Below, piece by piece: positions 11,130-19,085 of a stretch of DNA of 64,000 nucleotides (position 1 is the stretch's first letter; every line of letters starts with the position of its first letter). The notes beneath the pieces are model-generated. The model did not search any database. It saw only the letters and a list, made by a program, of their open reading frames with translations, and was not told the DNA's origin. Source of the stretch: Permianibacter aggregans (GTDB taxonomy: Bacteria > Pseudomonadota > Gammaproteobacteria > Enterobacterales > Permianibacteraceae). The translations under genes were made by a program, and so were the position numbers. The stretch covers positions 496,001-560,000 of the forward strand of contig NZ_CP037953.1 of assembly GCF_009756665.1 (NCBI RefSeq), read 5' to 3'.

Positions 11130-11853
11130 TCGATGGCTGATCGCGCCATCCAATAACTGCATCTGGCTGATACCAAGCCTGGGAAAATGCTTCGGATTTT
11201 TCCGTTGCCGGCAAAATCGGTCGCATCGGCCAACGTACAGAGCTACCCGATTTTTTCAATACAAACGGCGGCAACGCAAAAGCGCCGCGTCGTTTATGCA
11301 CGGTAACGCGCAATCCCTGAGCGTGAGCATCCAGTTGCAGCCGCAATTGCGCGGCATTGCATTCACTCAAAGCGGATAACGGTCGCAATAAAAATGCGTA
11401 GCTACCACCGGCATCGGCGGCCAATTGCAAGCGACGTGAATGTTGTAAATCGAGCCGGTTAAACAGGGAAACCAGCACCGAACCTTTGGCCAAACGCAAG
11501 GCCTGCTCAGCAGCCCATTGCGCTTGTTTGTTCTGTGCAGACACGATCAAAAAGCGGCTCAGATCCAGACCCGCTTGTTGCCAGGCAGGCGCATAAGGCA
11601 ACCACGGCATGCCGACCCAGACAATCAAGCGATGTTGCCGGCTCAGCTTGACCAGCGCCGGCTGCAATAAGCGCATCGCCAGTTCTGGCCGAGCACACAA
11701 CAGCTCTGATAGTGTGCCTGCCTGCCAGCCGTAACCGGGCAAGACCGCATCGAGCATTCGCCAGCCGGTTGCGATACCGCTGCGGCTTTCAAACTGGCTG
11801 TCACGCGCCCGCCACAGCCGGCGGCGATCAAGCAATGGCTGTAATGAGGACAA
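11113..11853 (-). CDS. imuA: ImuA, RecA-like mutasome accessory protein
   Basis: A roughly 246-residue RecA-fold relative required for ImuB/ImuC-dependent damage-induced mutagenesis. It shows SGIATGWRMLDAVLPGYGWQAGTLSELL, the typical ImuA N-terminal signature, and later the segment GSYAFLLRPLSAL. No intact Walker A is seen, as is common in ImuA. Two starts are possible: a GTG at 11857-11859 that abuts GGAG with no spacer, and a TTG at 11851-11853 that lies five bases after GGAGG. I chose TTG because of spacing. The gene follows lexA by about 500 bases that hold a heptanucleotide array. Confidence 0.88.
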   Translation of the reverse strand: MSSLQPLLDRRRLWRARDSQFESRSGIATGWRMLDAVLPGYGWQAGTLSELLCARPELAMRLLQPALVKLSRQHRLIVWVGMPWLPYAPAWQQAGLDLSRFLIVSAQNKQAQWAAEQALRLAKGSVLVSLFNRLDLQHSRRLQLAADAGGSYAFLLRPLSALSECNAAQLRLQLDAHAQGLRVTVHKRRGAFALPPFVLKKSGSSVRWPMRPILPATEKSEAFSQAWYQPDAVIGWRDQPSNGLWQ

Positions 11854-12011
11854 CGGCACCTCCGATAGCCATAAACATGTAAAGCCTTTGGGTTTATGAA
11901 AAGTCCATGTGTTGTGCTGTCGCCCCCTCGCCCGTGATCAGCACAATCAAGCTCGTCAATCCTTCACTGTTTGCTTAGCGCTTGACCTGCATATCGATGA
12001 AGCCGCGAAAC

Positions 12012-12143
12012 GCTTTCGGCTTTCGGCTTTCGGCTTTCGGCTTTCGGCTTTCGGCTTTCGGCTTTCGGCTTTCGGCTTTCGGCTTTCGGCTTTCGGCTTT
12101 CGGCTTTCGGCTTTCGGCTTTCGGCTTTCGGCTTTCGGCTTTC
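12012..12143. repeat. Heptanucleotide tandem repeat (GCTTTCG)n, 18.9 copies
   Basis: Eighteen perfect units of GCTTTCG run from 12012 to 12137, then a six-base partial unit to 12143. No mismatches are seen. Because 7 is not a multiple of 3, all three frames of one strand encode the same seven-residue cycle (AFGFRLS forward, AESRKPK reverse), and none contains a stop. The array lies upstream of imuA on the transcribed strand. Such perfect arrays usually change length by slippage. Confidence 0.97.
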
Positions 12144-12329
12144 AAGCCTGACTCAACATCGATATCTGACAAGCATCAATCACCACGCCGGCTTTACCCA
12201 TTCAAATAAATACGTCGCTTTCCACAAAGAAAACCCGGGGAAAAATGGCAATAAAAACCCGGATGCCTGTCGATGACAGACACGACGCCCAACTGTTGAA
12301 AAGGGAAACTTATGCTATGAACAAGAACC

Positions 12330-12351
12330 GGCCACTCCTATCGGAGTGGCC
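12330..12351 (-). terminator. Hairpin at the end of lexA, possible terminator
   Basis: The nine-base arms GGCCACTCC / GGAGTGGCC start two bases after the lexA stop, on the transcribed strand. The following GGTTCTTGTT is only moderately T-rich, so it may be a weak terminator or attenuator that separates lexA from imuA expression. Confidence 0.5.
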
Positions 12352-12352
12352 T

Positions 12353-12931
12353 TCATCGGTATTTGCGCACCAAACCGACCAGCACACCGTAAATCTCCAG
12401 CGTGCGCTCCGGTCGGATCACTGGATACATCTTGTTGCAGGGGATCAGCACATATTTGCCGTTCATCCGCGCCAGCTTTTTCAGGGTCAGCTTGCCATCG
12501 ACATAAGCGGCGACGATATCGCCCTCTTTCGCTTGGCTCCGTAGCTCCAGCACGGCGACATCGCCGTCGTGAATACCGGCATCGATCATCGAATCACCTC
12601 GCACCGTGTACAGCACCGAGCGCGACGGATTATCGACCAGGTACTGGTCAATGACAAAGCCTTCATCACCGTCATCGCTGGGCAACTCGACTGGCTCACC
12701 AGCCGGAATCGTTGCCGGCGCCATTGCCCGGGCAAAAAATGCCGTATCCGGCAGCCAACGATTACCTTCCTGCTTCAGATAACCATGTTCACGCAGCCGA
12801 GCAAACAGCTTCCAGACCGCCGTGGAAGAAACGCTCCAATCCTTGGCCAACTCCCGGCAAGACGGGATACGTTGCTCGCGCTGAAAACGGTCGCGCAAAT
12901 CGGCAAGACGCTCGTGAAATAACTGGCTCAT
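12353..12931 (-). CDS. lexA: LexA-family repressor (lexA2-type) heading the mutagenesis cassette
   Basis: A 192-residue SOS repressor with S24-type autoprotease. The N-terminal winged helix (IPSCRELAKDWSVSSTAVWKLF, about residues 22-43) differs clearly from canonical LexA. The protease half is standard: Ser114 in RGDSMIDAGIHDGD and Lys151 in KLTLKKL form the dyad, and the expected cleavage bond is Ala77-Gly78 in TIPAGEP. Divergent LexA proteins next to imuAB-dnaE2 are known as LexA2. It probably represses itself through the palindrome at 12950-12970. The gene is divergent from a FimT-like pseudopilin. Confidence 0.9.
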   Translation of the reverse strand: MSQLFHERLADLRDRFQREQRIPSCRELAKDWSVSSTAVWKLFARLREHGYLKQEGNRWLPDTAFFARAMAPATIPAGEPVELPSDDGDEGFVIDQYLVDNPSRSVLYTVRGDSMIDAGIHDGDVAVLELRSQAKEGDIVAAYVDGKLTLKKLARMNGKYVLIPCNKMYPVIRPERTLEIYGVLVGLVRKYR

Positions 12932-12949
12932 TGTCAGGCTCTATTGTTA

Positions 12950-12970
12950 ACCATTTGTTTACCAAATGGT
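12950..12970. promoter_or_regulatory. 21-bp palindrome, candidate LexA2 operator
   Basis: Perfect eight-base arms ACCATTTG / CAAATGGT flank a five-base centre. The site lies 19 bases upstream of the lexA start codon, where an autoregulatory operator would be expected. It does not match the CTG-N10-CAG box of E. coli or Pseudomonas LexA1, in keeping with the unusual DNA-binding helix of this protein. Confidence 0.5.
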
Positions 12971-13171
12971 AGCGCGCCATACCTTTGCTTGCAAGCCAAT
13001 TTCCTGGCCCCTCCGAAATTCCCCCACATCGCCTCAGCCTTAACCACCAAGGATGTAAGCCAAAGCGCACAGCAGATGGCTAAACCGGCGCACAGCCTGA
13101 ACCCGGCTCCCCCACGACAATGGCGCCGCCATCGGACATGGTCATATTCAATAACTTTTGAGGGAACAACA

Positions 13172-13729
13172 ATGAAAGCGCAGAAAGGATTCACGCTGGT
13201 GGAATTGATGATCGTGATCGCCATTGCCGGCATCACACTAGGGCTTGGCTACCCCAGCATGAAAAACTTGATCATCAAATCCCGAGTCAACGGCTACGCC
13301 CATACTCTACTCAGCACCGTGCACAGTGCTCGTCAGACAGCCATCATGCGGAACGAATACATTACGGTATGCGCGAGTGCAAATGGCTCCAGTTGCGATA
13401 CCGACTGGTCAAAGGGACATCTGATTTTCATTGATCAAAACGGCAATCGTGAATTAGATATCGAAGACACCAGACTCAATTACATTAACGGCATTAACGA
13501 CGCCGATAACGTCAAATGGCAATCATTCAAAATCGCCAAGACACTACAGTTTTTGCCAACAGGCATTACCAACCACCAAAACGGTACGTTCACGGTGTGT
13601 GGACTCGGAAAGGTGAAGTACGCGAAAGCAGTAATCATCACCAAGACTGGGCGGCCGAGAGTTTCACAAGATAGTAATGATGATGGCGTTGATGAGGGGG
13701 CTAGCGGCAAGCCACTGAGCTGTGATTAA
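13172..13729 (+). CDS. GspH/FimT-family type IV pseudopilin
   Basis: A 185-residue prepilin-like protein. MKAQKGFTLVELMIVIAIAGITLG is a class III signal: prepilin peptidase should cut after Gly6, and Glu follows at mature position 5. The C-terminal half, with its TVCG segment, fits the GspH domain of minor pilins FimT/FimU. GAGGGAACAACA lies just upstream of the ATG. It is encoded alone, divergent from lexA and convergent with pilE, apart from the fimU operon. FimT proteins in other species bind DNA during natural transformation, so with comEC in this window a DNA-uptake role is conceivable. Confidence 0.85.
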   Translation: MKAQKGFTLVELMIVIAIAGITLGLGYPSMKNLIIKSRVNGYAHTLLSTVHSARQTAIMRNEYITVCASANGSSCDTDWSKGHLIFIDQNGNRELDIEDTRLNYINGINDADNVKWQSFKIAKTLQFLPTGITNHQNGTFTVCGLGKVKYAKAVIITKTGRPRVSQDSNDDGVDEGASGKPLSCD

Positions 13730-13757
13730 AAAAGGGCGAGTTCCACTCGCCCTTTTT
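13729..13757. terminator. Bidirectional terminator between fimT-like gene and pilE
   Basis: AAAAAGGGCGAG / CTCGCCCTTTTT with a five-base loop. A-tract and T-tract on the two sides allow it to serve both convergent genes. Confidence 0.85.
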
Positions 13758-13767
13758 CGCCCTGCGG

Positions 13768-14253
13768 TCAGCAGGAGTTACCTCCCTGGGGCCAGCACTC
13801 ATATTTCTTGCCGGACTTGTCCTTCCAAGTTTTTGCACCTGAACTATCAAGTGTCAACGCGCCGTCCTTCGTTGCCAAACCGCCTTTGGGTTCAGCCGTA
13901 ATCGTATAGCTGCGCCCATTAGCGGCAACTGCAAACGTTATTTCATGAAAGACTGTGCCGCCATCAGCTGGCACATTGCCATTAAAGATTTTGTTATCGC
14001 AATCGTCGCCACTTTGAATTGAAGTACACGCACCAGCATACGAGAAGTTATTGCCTGCACGATAACGCTCCAACGCCGCCGCGGCTGAGGTGACCGCCTG
14101 CATGGCATCGGCTCTTCTGGCTTTGACAACGTGCTGATCGTAAAACGGGAATGCAATCGCCGCCAAAATGCCAACAATCGCTACCGCGATAATCAACTCA
14201 ATCAAGGTAAAACCAGCAAGATGGTTGCGCTGAAATCGAGATGAAAAAAACAT
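13768..14253 (-). CDS. pilE: Type IV pilin-like protein PilE
   Basis: A 161-residue pilin. The leader ending HLAG is followed by FTLIELIIAVAIVGILAAIAFPFYDQ, with Phe1 and Glu5 in place for cleavage after Gly14. The C-terminus holds Cys in YECWPQGGNSC, the usual disulfide-bonded loop. In Pseudomonas the equivalent gene after pilY1 encodes a minor pilin; a major pilin role is not excluded. GAGGAG lies five bases upstream of the ATG. It is separated from pilY1 by a strong hairpin, so expression may differ from the rest of the cluster. Confidence 0.92.
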   Translation of the reverse strand: MFFSSRFQRNHLAGFTLIELIIAVAIVGILAAIAFPFYDQHVVKARRADAMQAVTSAAAALERYRAGNNFSYAGACTSIQSGDDCDNKIFNGNVPADGGTVFHEITFAVAANGRSYTITAEPKGGLATKDGALTLDSSGAKTWKDKSGKKYECWPQGGNSC

Positions 14254-14307
14254 AACAACTCCTCTGGAGCTATAAAAACAGAAATTAAATCTTCACGCTT
14301 AACAAAC

Positions 14308-14336
14308 AGAGCAGCCGACGATAAGTCGGCTGCTCT
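14308..14336 (-). terminator. Hairpin between pilY1 and pilE
   Basis: Twelve-base perfect arms AGAGCAGCCGAC / GTCGGCTGCTCT around a five-base loop, directly after the pilY1 stop. The T-run on the transcribed strand is interrupted (GTTTGTT), so this may be a partial terminator that still allows read-through into pilE. Confidence 0.6.
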
Positions 14337-14340
14337 TACG

Positions 14341-17300
14341 TTAGTTACTAGTTATTCGCTGCCACTTCATCCGTTGCAACATAACCGAGGCATCCAACTC
14401 ATCGGTAAAACACTTATTACCTACACAAAGTATCGGGCCGGAGTCCGTAATAAGGACTTGCGGAGGCACCATCCCACTACCCGGTTGATCCATAAGATCG
14501 CGGAATCGATCGGTATGTTCCACCTTGTCATCCAGGTCACGATCTCTAACCGGCATACCATCCAGGACATTGACCGCATATAGTCTTGCCGCACCCGAGT
14601 TGGCGGAGCAACCACTGACTGCAGCGCTAGGCGGCAAATAGGTGGTAAAGAACACCGTCTTGTCAAAGGTGACCGACTCGGCCATCACCTTCTCACCGGA
14701 AGTCGTCAGACGCAAATACCAACCCGACTTGTCTTCGTCTTCAATAGCATCCAAAGCCTTTGAACTGCCGTCATCATTTAGACCCAGCATCTCAGTAATG
14801 TCAACCAACCCCCCCAAAGTGACGAGCGTTGGTGCAGTTTTTCCTAAGACACTTTGATCGCGAATTACATAGAAATGATCTTTAATTGTGGTGTTTAGTG
14901 GGTGGGCTCGATAACCCGTACCGACCGAAACCGCGACAAAAGATTCGCCATCCGGCCGATTGATATAAGAGGGATCAACGCGAGCATAAAACCGGCGGTT
15001 ATCCGTTACCGTTGCCGCTTCAGGGTGCAATGATGCCAGTTTATGCAGCTTGACAGAGCCATCTCCCATGAAATCCATCCGGAATACCTGAGCACGAGTA
15101 TCGACAGCATATCCGGTATCAATCAGATTATCGCCATCCAAATCGAGAACAGCTATATCCGCAGGGACAGCGTTCATGGAAACTCCGGACTCATCAGAAC
15201 TCCAAAGTTTTTTGCCATTTTCCGCATCAGCAACATAAATCACGTTACCTTGGGCAATATCCTCATCCTTAACTGGGTCGCCATAATTGTCCTGCTTAGT
15301 GTCATAACCACCACCAAAAATCAAAACACGTTTGGTTTCGTTCGGCCCTGTTCTGATACGGCCTATAGCCGGAGCAGACCAGGTTTGACCAATTTTGCTG
15401 TAACCATCGGAGTTCGGTCCGATAACGTACTTCAGTTCAGGAGCATCACGCTTGGTCACATCCAAAACGTAGTAGTTTTTGCCACCTCGACGCATGCCAA
15501 AGACTAGGTACGCGAACTCGCCTGAGGAAGCGGTATCATCAATCAAGCCATCTTTATTCGCATCATTCAGCACCACTCGAATCGTTCCATCGAGACCATA
15601 GACGCCGTGAGTATATCCAGTCGGAAGGGGCTCATTCTTTCTTAGCGTTGCCAAATTCCCTAGCAAATCCTGCGGAACGAAAGCCCAGCTCTCACTACCT
15701 GAGGCCGTATCAACGCTATGCAAGTAGCCATGATTGGTACCAACATAAGCCCTCATTTCACTAGAAGTACCATTTTTATACCGAATCAATGCCGTTCTAG
15801 AATGGATCGGATCACCAAAGATATTATGGGCATCTGTAGTCGATAAGTCGCCATCAAGATCATCAACATCAATACCACGAGCCCACTTCAAAACAGTTGA
15901 CCGTTCATCTGCAGTTGCCACCTTAAGCATTGCATCGGTAATACCAGTGGTGTTTTCGTGCAAATTATTGTTGCCATCTGCAAGCTTAACATTTTCGCTT
16001 GAGCTGACATTGGTATAGACCTTACGGTTAGCGTTCAGCTTGGATGCGGCGCCACCCAGGCGGACAACATTGCCATCAACCGAGGACGACCAGTGACTCA
16101 TTGCCTCATCAGCAAACTGATCACTGTTGGAGTTAACCGCCGCCTTTTCATTCTGGTCAACTAGTACGCCATTTTTCAAACCATAACGTTTAAGGTTGCC
16201 GGACCAGCGCTGATTGCCACTTGGCTGGAACATCGAGAAATACAGTTTGTCCTCGTGCACCAGACGGTTGGTTTGGCTAACTGTAACGCCTGCTGACACA
16301 AAGCTTGATGAGCGTTGCTGTATGTTGCTGATAATGGTAGTAAAAGCGTCGATTAAGCCCTGAGTATTATCAGCGACATAAGCCTTTTCATCGCCACCAG
16401 CTTTGGCGACATCATCCATAAACTGTGCCGCTTTGCTACCCGCTTTCAGATCAAATGAGACAGCATGAGTACTGATCGTCTGTTTGCCTGGAAACGTTTC
16501 GTCATCGGTCATCTGATCGACATTTTTCAGGTACTCGGTTGCTTTCAACGTGCAATCAATACCGCCATCGTTAGTTTTGCAACTTGTTCCAACAGTGTTT
16601 TTTACCCAAGTATTGGTAGCGGTAGCATTTTGGTTGGGCTCACCATCAGTTAGCAGCACAATATGATTGGACTGGCAGGTATCGGTAATCGGCGTCTTGT
16701 AAGTGCCGGCGATCTGCTCGTTTTTGCAAGCCGTCGAATACGGAGCCACCGCTAAATCGCAACCACTCGGAATAGTGTGAGTAGCAGAAATTATCGTATC
16801 CGGATGCGACACGTTGTTCTCGCGATTTGAAGGATTACCACGGACTGTACCGAAAGATACTGCCTCACCACGAAAATAACGAGCAGCCTCGACCATTGAG
16901 TCGGAAACCGGTGTCCCACCTAAAGCCTTGAACCCTTCAGTTGCCGCCTTCAGTTTGTCGCGAACAAGGAACATGCCTTTGTTGTAGCTTCCACGATAGG
17001 TGATCGTCAGTTTTGGCGCATAAGCCAGTCCCTTTTCGCGTGGCCAAACATGCCGAGCCAAACCGTCCGTATGAGTAATAATCAAACCAAACGCATTGTC
17101 GTATTTCCAATCAGCTTTGGCAGCAATGGTTTTGATGATACTGGCCAAATCGCCATCGGCAATATATTCCGTATTAGGAGTACTCCAGTTAACCGGATAA
17201 CTTAACGCTACCGCCGTGGTTTTACTCAACCCAGTCGTTAACAACTTATTAACATTAGTATCGAAAGGCTCCAGATTTCCTGTGTCAACACCAACTGCAT

Positions 17301-18504
17301 TTAATGTCGTGGCGGATCCCGTGGCCGCTGTGGCCGAGTAAAGTGAAAGCTTGGCGCTAATCACATCCGCACCTTGTGGGATTTTCACCTTGTCAAAACG
17401 CAAACCCACCGCCGCATTCTCAGCCTTGCTGCCCAGAATTTTCTGAAAGCTCAACTCAGTAGCAACATCACTGGCCGTGGATACCTGACCGTCTGAGTTT
17501 TCCTCAACGTCATCCTTCGGGTCAATGACGCGCGCAATGGTTTTATTGGTGAAGCAACGAGGAACCGTACCATTAGTCTGAAAATCTCCTGGCTCTTCGG
17601 AAAAGGTTACCGTCAATGTCGGTGCCCTGGCGCTATCGCCCTCAAAAGAGTTGGCCGTTCTTTCTCCAGAACCAGATTGACGCTCAATTAGTAGCGTTAA
17701 AGCATTTCCCCCACACCAGCCTGCCTGATTGACCACTTCTTGAATAACGCTATTCAGGCTATTGCTGGGCGAAGCTTCTGGGCTACCGATGTATTTTTTC
17801 ATCGTTGAATCATAACTACGCGACCAGGTATTCATCGACCAGTCATAGAAAGCCGTAGTTTTCGTACGCCCGGAGATATTGTTCGAGGTAGCGGCCAAAG
17901 TAGCGGAGTCCGTTACTTTCTCCGCCTGGATTCGCATAGTCAGCGAACCACTTTCACTAACGTTTGAGTTTTCTTCGCTGGGGAACAGCGTCAACACTGC
18001 ATTGGTAATCTTTGCGCCTTGCGGAATGTTTAAAGACGGGAACCTCAGTGCTGTGAATTTATTGGTATTGGAATTTGCCAGCACCAACTTGCTATTACCG
18101 ATCGTAACCGTTCCAGAGTTATTCTGAACCGCATCATTAGCGCCCGATTCGACAGTTTGAGAGATCAATGGCGTTGCCGCCTTGTCAATATCTGTTACCG
18201 GAAACAGTATTGCCGCGCCGTTACTGGCGGTGAATCGAGCCATACCGATATTGACACCGGAGACTTCGTCAATAACGGCTTTCATCGCCTCTTTGATGAT
18301 TTCGATCTTTTTCCTATCCTCGCCCGAGGGGAGGCCGTTCATACTGCCCGAGGTATCGAAAATAAACAGAATATTAGGCTTAACCGCATTAGCGGTAGTA
18401 TTGAAAAAAATCTCAGTGTCATCAGCATAGACGCTTGTGCTTGCGGAAAGCCAAGCGAGACTCATCAAACCTGAACCTATCATATTGAGAAGCTTGCTTT
18501 TCAC
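14341..18504 (-). CDS. pilY1: PilY1, type IV pilus tip-associated adhesin
   Basis: A 1387-residue exported protein, larger than the about 1160 of Pseudomonas PilY1. I chose the GTG at 18502-18504, five bases after GGAGG; it opens MKSKLLNMIGSGLMSLAWLS, a good signal peptide ending VYA. A von Willebrand A domain is shown by DTSGS (residues 50-54) and LLTDGEPN (from about 618). Between them lie two similar segments (about 131-303 and 351-504) sharing LRF-x5-IPQGA. The C-terminal part is a PilY1 beta-propeller with calcium-loop-like DANKDGLIDD and DLDGDNLID (about 1121). It caps the minor-pilin complex and mediates adhesion and retraction control. Confidence 0.94.
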   Translation of the reverse strand: MKSKLLNMIGSGLMSLAWLSASTSVYADDTEIFFNTTANAVKPNILFIFDTSGSMNGLPSGEDRKKIEIIKEAMKAVIDEVSGVNIGMARFTASNGAAILFPVTDIDKAATPLISQTVESGANDAVQNNSGTVTIGNSKLVLANSNTNKFTALRFPSLNIPQGAKITNAVLTLFPSEENSNVSESGSLTMRIQAEKVTDSATLAATSNNISGRTKTTAFYDWSMNTWSRSYDSTMKKYIGSPEASPSNSLNSVIQEVVNQAGWCGGNALTLLIERQSGSGERTANSFEGDSARAPTLTVTFSEEPGDFQTNGTVPRCFTNKTIARVIDPKDDVEENSDGQVSTASDVATELSFQKILGSKAENAAVGLRFDKVKIPQGADVISAKLSLYSATAATGSATTLNAVGVDTGNLEPFDTNVNKLLTTGLSKTTAVALSYPVNWSTPNTEYIADGDLASIIKTIAAKADWKYDNAFGLIITHTDGLARHVWPREKGLAYAPKLTITYRGSYNKGMFLVRDKLKAATEGFKALGGTPVSDSMVEAARYFRGEAVSFGTVRGNPSNRENNVSHPDTIISATHTIPSGCDLAVAPYSTACKNEQIAGTYKTPITDTCQSNHIVLLTDGEPNQNATATNTWVKNTVGTSCKTNDGGIDCTLKATEYLKNVDQMTDDETFPGKQTISTHAVSFDLKAGSKAAQFMDDVAKAGGDEKAYVADNTQGLIDAFTTIISNIQQRSSSFVSAGVTVSQTNRLVHEDKLYFSMFQPSGNQRWSGNLKRYGLKNGVLVDQNEKAAVNSNSDQFADEAMSHWSSSVDGNVVRLGGAASKLNANRKVYTNVSSSENVKLADGNNNLHENTTGITDAMLKVATADERSTVLKWARGIDVDDLDGDLSTTDAHNIFGDPIHSRTALIRYKNGTSSEMRAYVGTNHGYLHSVDTASGSESWAFVPQDLLGNLATLRKNEPLPTGYTHGVYGLDGTIRVVLNDANKDGLIDDTASSGEFAYLVFGMRRGGKNYYVLDVTKRDAPELKYVIGPNSDGYSKIGQTWSAPAIGRIRTGPNETKRVLIFGGGYDTKQDNYGDPVKDEDIAQGNVIYVADAENGKKLWSSDESGVSMNAVPADIAVLDLDGDNLIDTGYAVDTRAQVFRMDFMGDGSVKLHKLASLHPEAATVTDNRRFYARVDPSYINRPDGESFVAVSVGTGYRAHPLNTTIKDHFYVIRDQSVLGKTAPTLVTLGGLVDITEMLGLNDDGSSKALDAIEDEDKSGWYLRLTTSGEKVMAESVTFDKTVFFTTYLPPSAAVSGCSANSGAARLYAVNVLDGMPVRDRDLDDKVEHTDRFRDLMDQPGSGMVPPQVLITDSGPILCVGNKCFTDELDASVMLQRMKWQRITSN

Positions 18505-18558
18505 AAGAACCTCCAGCATTAGTAAAGTCATTTCGGAAAATTGGATGCGAAAAACTGA

Positions 18559-19083
18559 TTACGAGTCACCCGGACAACTCGGGCCCATCATTGACATCCA
18601 CTGCTTGACTCTGGCATCAACGTCCGCCACGGTTCCCGTGGCATCTTCTTCGAACGCGTAACAAGCAACGGTGCTGCCACCACCGCCAATATCGGCAGAA
18701 TAACCTGGGCACCAAACAATTGGCGCGCCACAACCACCGGTAACCGATACCCGGCTCTGCATGATGCTAACCGGACGGTCACCGTCAAACTTGGTTGTAG
18801 CATCGGTTGAAACTTGGCCCTGCTGAGATACGTAGCGAACGACACTTTCACCTTTAATCGTTTTATCCAAAATTCCATTTTCCAGATAACGTTCCTGGTT
18901 CGCGGCCAGATATACCGCCTCCACACCCGCATCGGCGACGTTTTGTGCCATAATCACTTGCTGAGTGTTTGACGCCATTAACTCCTGTAGTAAGCCCCCT
19001 CTCATCGCGGAGATTCCAATGATGGAGAGAATCAGCAGAATAATCAGGCTGACTAACAATGCCGCACCTTCTTGCCGTTTCAT
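18559..19083 (-). CDS. pilX: Type IV pilus minor pilin PilX
   Basis: A 174-residue minor pilin. MKRQEGAALLVSLIILLILSIIG has a very short leader and the PilX-type hydrophobic helix, followed by MRGGLLQELMASNTQQ and AQNVADAGVEAVY, the conserved PilX N-terminal signature. The C-terminal part is rich in Cys and Gly. It would sit with PilV, PilW, FimU and PilY1 at the pilus tip as the assembly-priming complex. Its ATG is two bases after the pilW stop, and pilY1 follows 54 bases later. Confidence 0.9.
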   Translation of the reverse strand: MKRQEGAALLVSLIILLILSIIGISAMRGGLLQELMASNTQQVIMAQNVADAGVEAVYLAANQERYLENGILDKTIKGESVVRYVSQQGQVSTDATTKFDGDRPVSIMQSRVSVTGGCGAPIVWCPGYSADIGGGGSTVACYAFEEDATGTVADVDARVKQWMSMMGPSCPGDS

Positions 19084-19085
19084 GC

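Larger units (their letters stand above)
11860..12352. other. lexA-imuA intergenic region
   Basis: About 490 bases without a convincing gene, in a cassette where the other gaps are short. It contains the heptanucleotide array (12012-12143) and a hairpin directly after lexA (12330-12351). Open frames across the array exist in every frame because a 7-base unit without stops reads through everywhere; they have no ribosome site. I see no clear copy of the lexA palindrome here. Confidence 0.6.

Noticed and set aside
11909-12172. Open frames on both strands across the heptanucleotide array (up to 80 codons)
   Set aside because: A stop-free 7-base unit leaves every frame open. There is no ribosome site, and the starts are not conserved-looking.
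12944-13729. Longer version of the FimT-like protein starting at 12944
   Set aside because: It would cover the lexA operator region and place the prepilin leader 76 residues inside the protein.
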